A stretch of DNA of 64,000 bases from Bacteroidetes oral taxon 274 str. F0058 (GTDB taxonomy: Bacteria; Bacteroidota; Bacteroidia; Bacteroidales; Paludibacteraceae), in NCBI GenBank assembly GCA_000163695.1, contig GG774889.1, forward strand, positions 874,515 to 938,514, written 5' to 3'. This document shows, in pieces, positions 63,151-64,000 of this stretch. The number at the start of each line of letters is the position of its first letter. The stretch's first letter is position 1. The translations under genes were made by a program, and so were the position numbers. The notes below the pieces were generated by a model, which saw nothing but the letters and a program-made list of their open reading frames with translations, was not told the origin of the DNA and did no database searches.

Positions 63151-64000
63151 TTAATCAAGTTTTATACTTAATCCCAAGCCTCTAAGTTCGTGCAGCAATA
63201 CGTTGAATGATTCGGGCAGCCCCGGTGTGGGCATCGGGTCACCTTTGACGATAGCCTCGTACGTCTTGGCTCTGCCCACTACGTCGTCCGACTTCACTGT
63301 AAGTATCTCTTGCAGTATATTCGATGCTCCGAATGCTTCGAGAGCCCATACTTCCATCTCTCCAAAACGCTGTCCGCCGAACTGAGCTTTACCTCCGAGA
63401 GGTTGCTGAGTGATAAGCGAATATGGACCGATGGAGCGTGCGTGCATCTTGTCGTCGACCATGTGTCCGAGCTTGAGCATATATATAACTCCTACCGTAG
63501 CCGGTTGGTCGAAACGCTCGCCTGTGCCTCCGTCGTACAGGTATGTTTTACCGTATTCGGGTACACCTGCTTTTTCTGTCCACTCGCTAAGGTCTTCCAA
63601 GCGTGCACCGTCGAAGATGGGAGTAGCAAACTTGACTCCGAGTTCCTTACCTGCCCAGCCGAGAACCGTCTCGAATATCTGTCCGAGGTTCATACGCGAC
63701 GGCACACCGAGCGGGTTGAGTACTATATCTACCGGAGTACCGTCTGCAAGATACGGCATATCTTCCTGACGTACTATTTTCGATACGATACCCTTATTAC
63801 CGTGGCGACCTGCCATCTTGTCGCCTACGCGTATTTTACGTTTCTTGGCAACGTATACTTTTGCAAGCTGTATGATACCCGAAGGCAGTTCGTCTCCTAT
63901 GGTAAGGTTGAATTGTTTACGTTTTAGCTCGGCGTCGTACTCTTTGTACTGGCGCAGGTAGTTGGTAACTATCTGACGAATCTGAGTGTTTCGTTTTTCG
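63151..64000 (-). CDS. rpoB: DNA-directed RNA polymerase beta subunit, C-terminal part (continues past the window)
   Basis: The frame stays open to the window edge and ends at the TAA at 63151. The sequence includes KMAGRHGNKGIVSKIV, DMPYLADGTPVDIVLNPLGV, SRMNLGQIFETVLGW, a MYMLKLGHMVDDKMHARS segment reading IYMLKLGHMVDDKMHARSIG, PLGGKAQFGGQRFGEMEVWA, and the universal end FNVLLHELRGLGLSIKLD. These are the most conserved C-terminal parts of RpoB. The gene order rpoB - DUF1648 - rpoC follows. Confidence 0.98.
   Translation of the reverse strand, partial: EKRNTQIRQIVTNYLRQYKEYDAELKRKQFNLTIGDELPSGIIQLAKVYVAKKRKIRVGDKMAGRHGNKGIVSKIVRQEDMPYLADGTPVDIVLNPLGVPSRMNLGQIFETVLGWAGKELGVKFATPIFDGARLEDLSEWTEKAGVPEYGKTYLYDGGTGERFDQPATVGVIYMLKLGHMVDDKMHARSIGPYSLITQQPLGGKAQFGGQRFGEMEVWALEAFGASNILQEILTVKSDDVVGRAKTYEAIVKGDPMPTPGLPESFNVLLHELRGLGLSIKLD

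Overview
This window comes from the chromosome of a member of the Bacteroidota, most likely order Bacteroidales. The support is as follows. Many genes are preceded by the TAnnTTTG -7 box typical of that phylum. Proteins of Bacteroidota-restricted families are common (DUF4292, DUF4294, DUF6048/DUF6452, DUF6029, DUF4491). Lipoprotein and secreted-protein leaders are abundant. The tRNA genes do not encode CCA, and RpoC, FtsY, RecQ and RF2 have the sizes expected in Bacteroidales. I cannot name the genus.

Layout. 1-0.5 kb: probable 3' end of tmRNA, then tRNA-Leu(TAA) and tRNA-Gly(GCC). 0.7-22.2 kb: mostly conserved core. It holds a 3'-truncated uvrA facing a diverged HisG-like protein; a tight hpt - AsmA-like - HisG-like operon; an SDR reductase/thiolase pair; recQ; an envelope block (DUF4292 lipoprotein, EnvC-like M23 protein, acyltransferase); DUF4294; dut, comF, ppiD; a WbqC/DUF6048/DUF6452 operon; and pssA. 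22.3-35 kb: a strikingly AT-rich accessory island read entirely on the + strand. It holds about 20 small genes, most with signal peptides or lipoboxes, in at least five multicopy families (called A, B, C, D and E here), plus broken copies, repeated leaders and tandem duplications. No transposase or integrase is visible. 35-42.8 kb: surface and envelope genes, a free-standing half of PurL, a glycosyltransferase, and two tandem Ig-like/sulfatase-modifying-factor lipoproteins. 43-58 kb: core genes (MlaF-like ATPase, ftsY, prfB with its programmed frameshift, a PlsC-like acyltransferase, a TlpA/DUF6029/Omp28 operon, a giant TamB-like protein) and a signal-peptide-bearing C-terminal half of an M16 peptidase. 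58.2-64 kb: rpoC, a DUF1648 membrane protein, and the 3' end of rpoB.

How it fits together. The island looks like a reservoir where genes arise by tandem duplication and 5'/3' exchange. Identical leaders sit in front of different genes, and the 3' tail of one lipoprotein family is left behind downstream of several others. One site pairs what looks like the severed C-terminal domain of a polymorphic toxin with a probable immunity gene. My preferred reading, an inference, is an orphan immunity / recipient-defence array for contact-dependent or secreted toxins.

A second theme is incomplete or catalytically altered versions of well-known enzymes: UvrA N-terminal part, PurL second synthase half, M16 C-terminal half, and a HisG fold without its usual substrate motifs. 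Each is an open reading frame with normal edges. They may be decay products, split genes or repurposed domains, and a genome-wide check for intact copies would decide.
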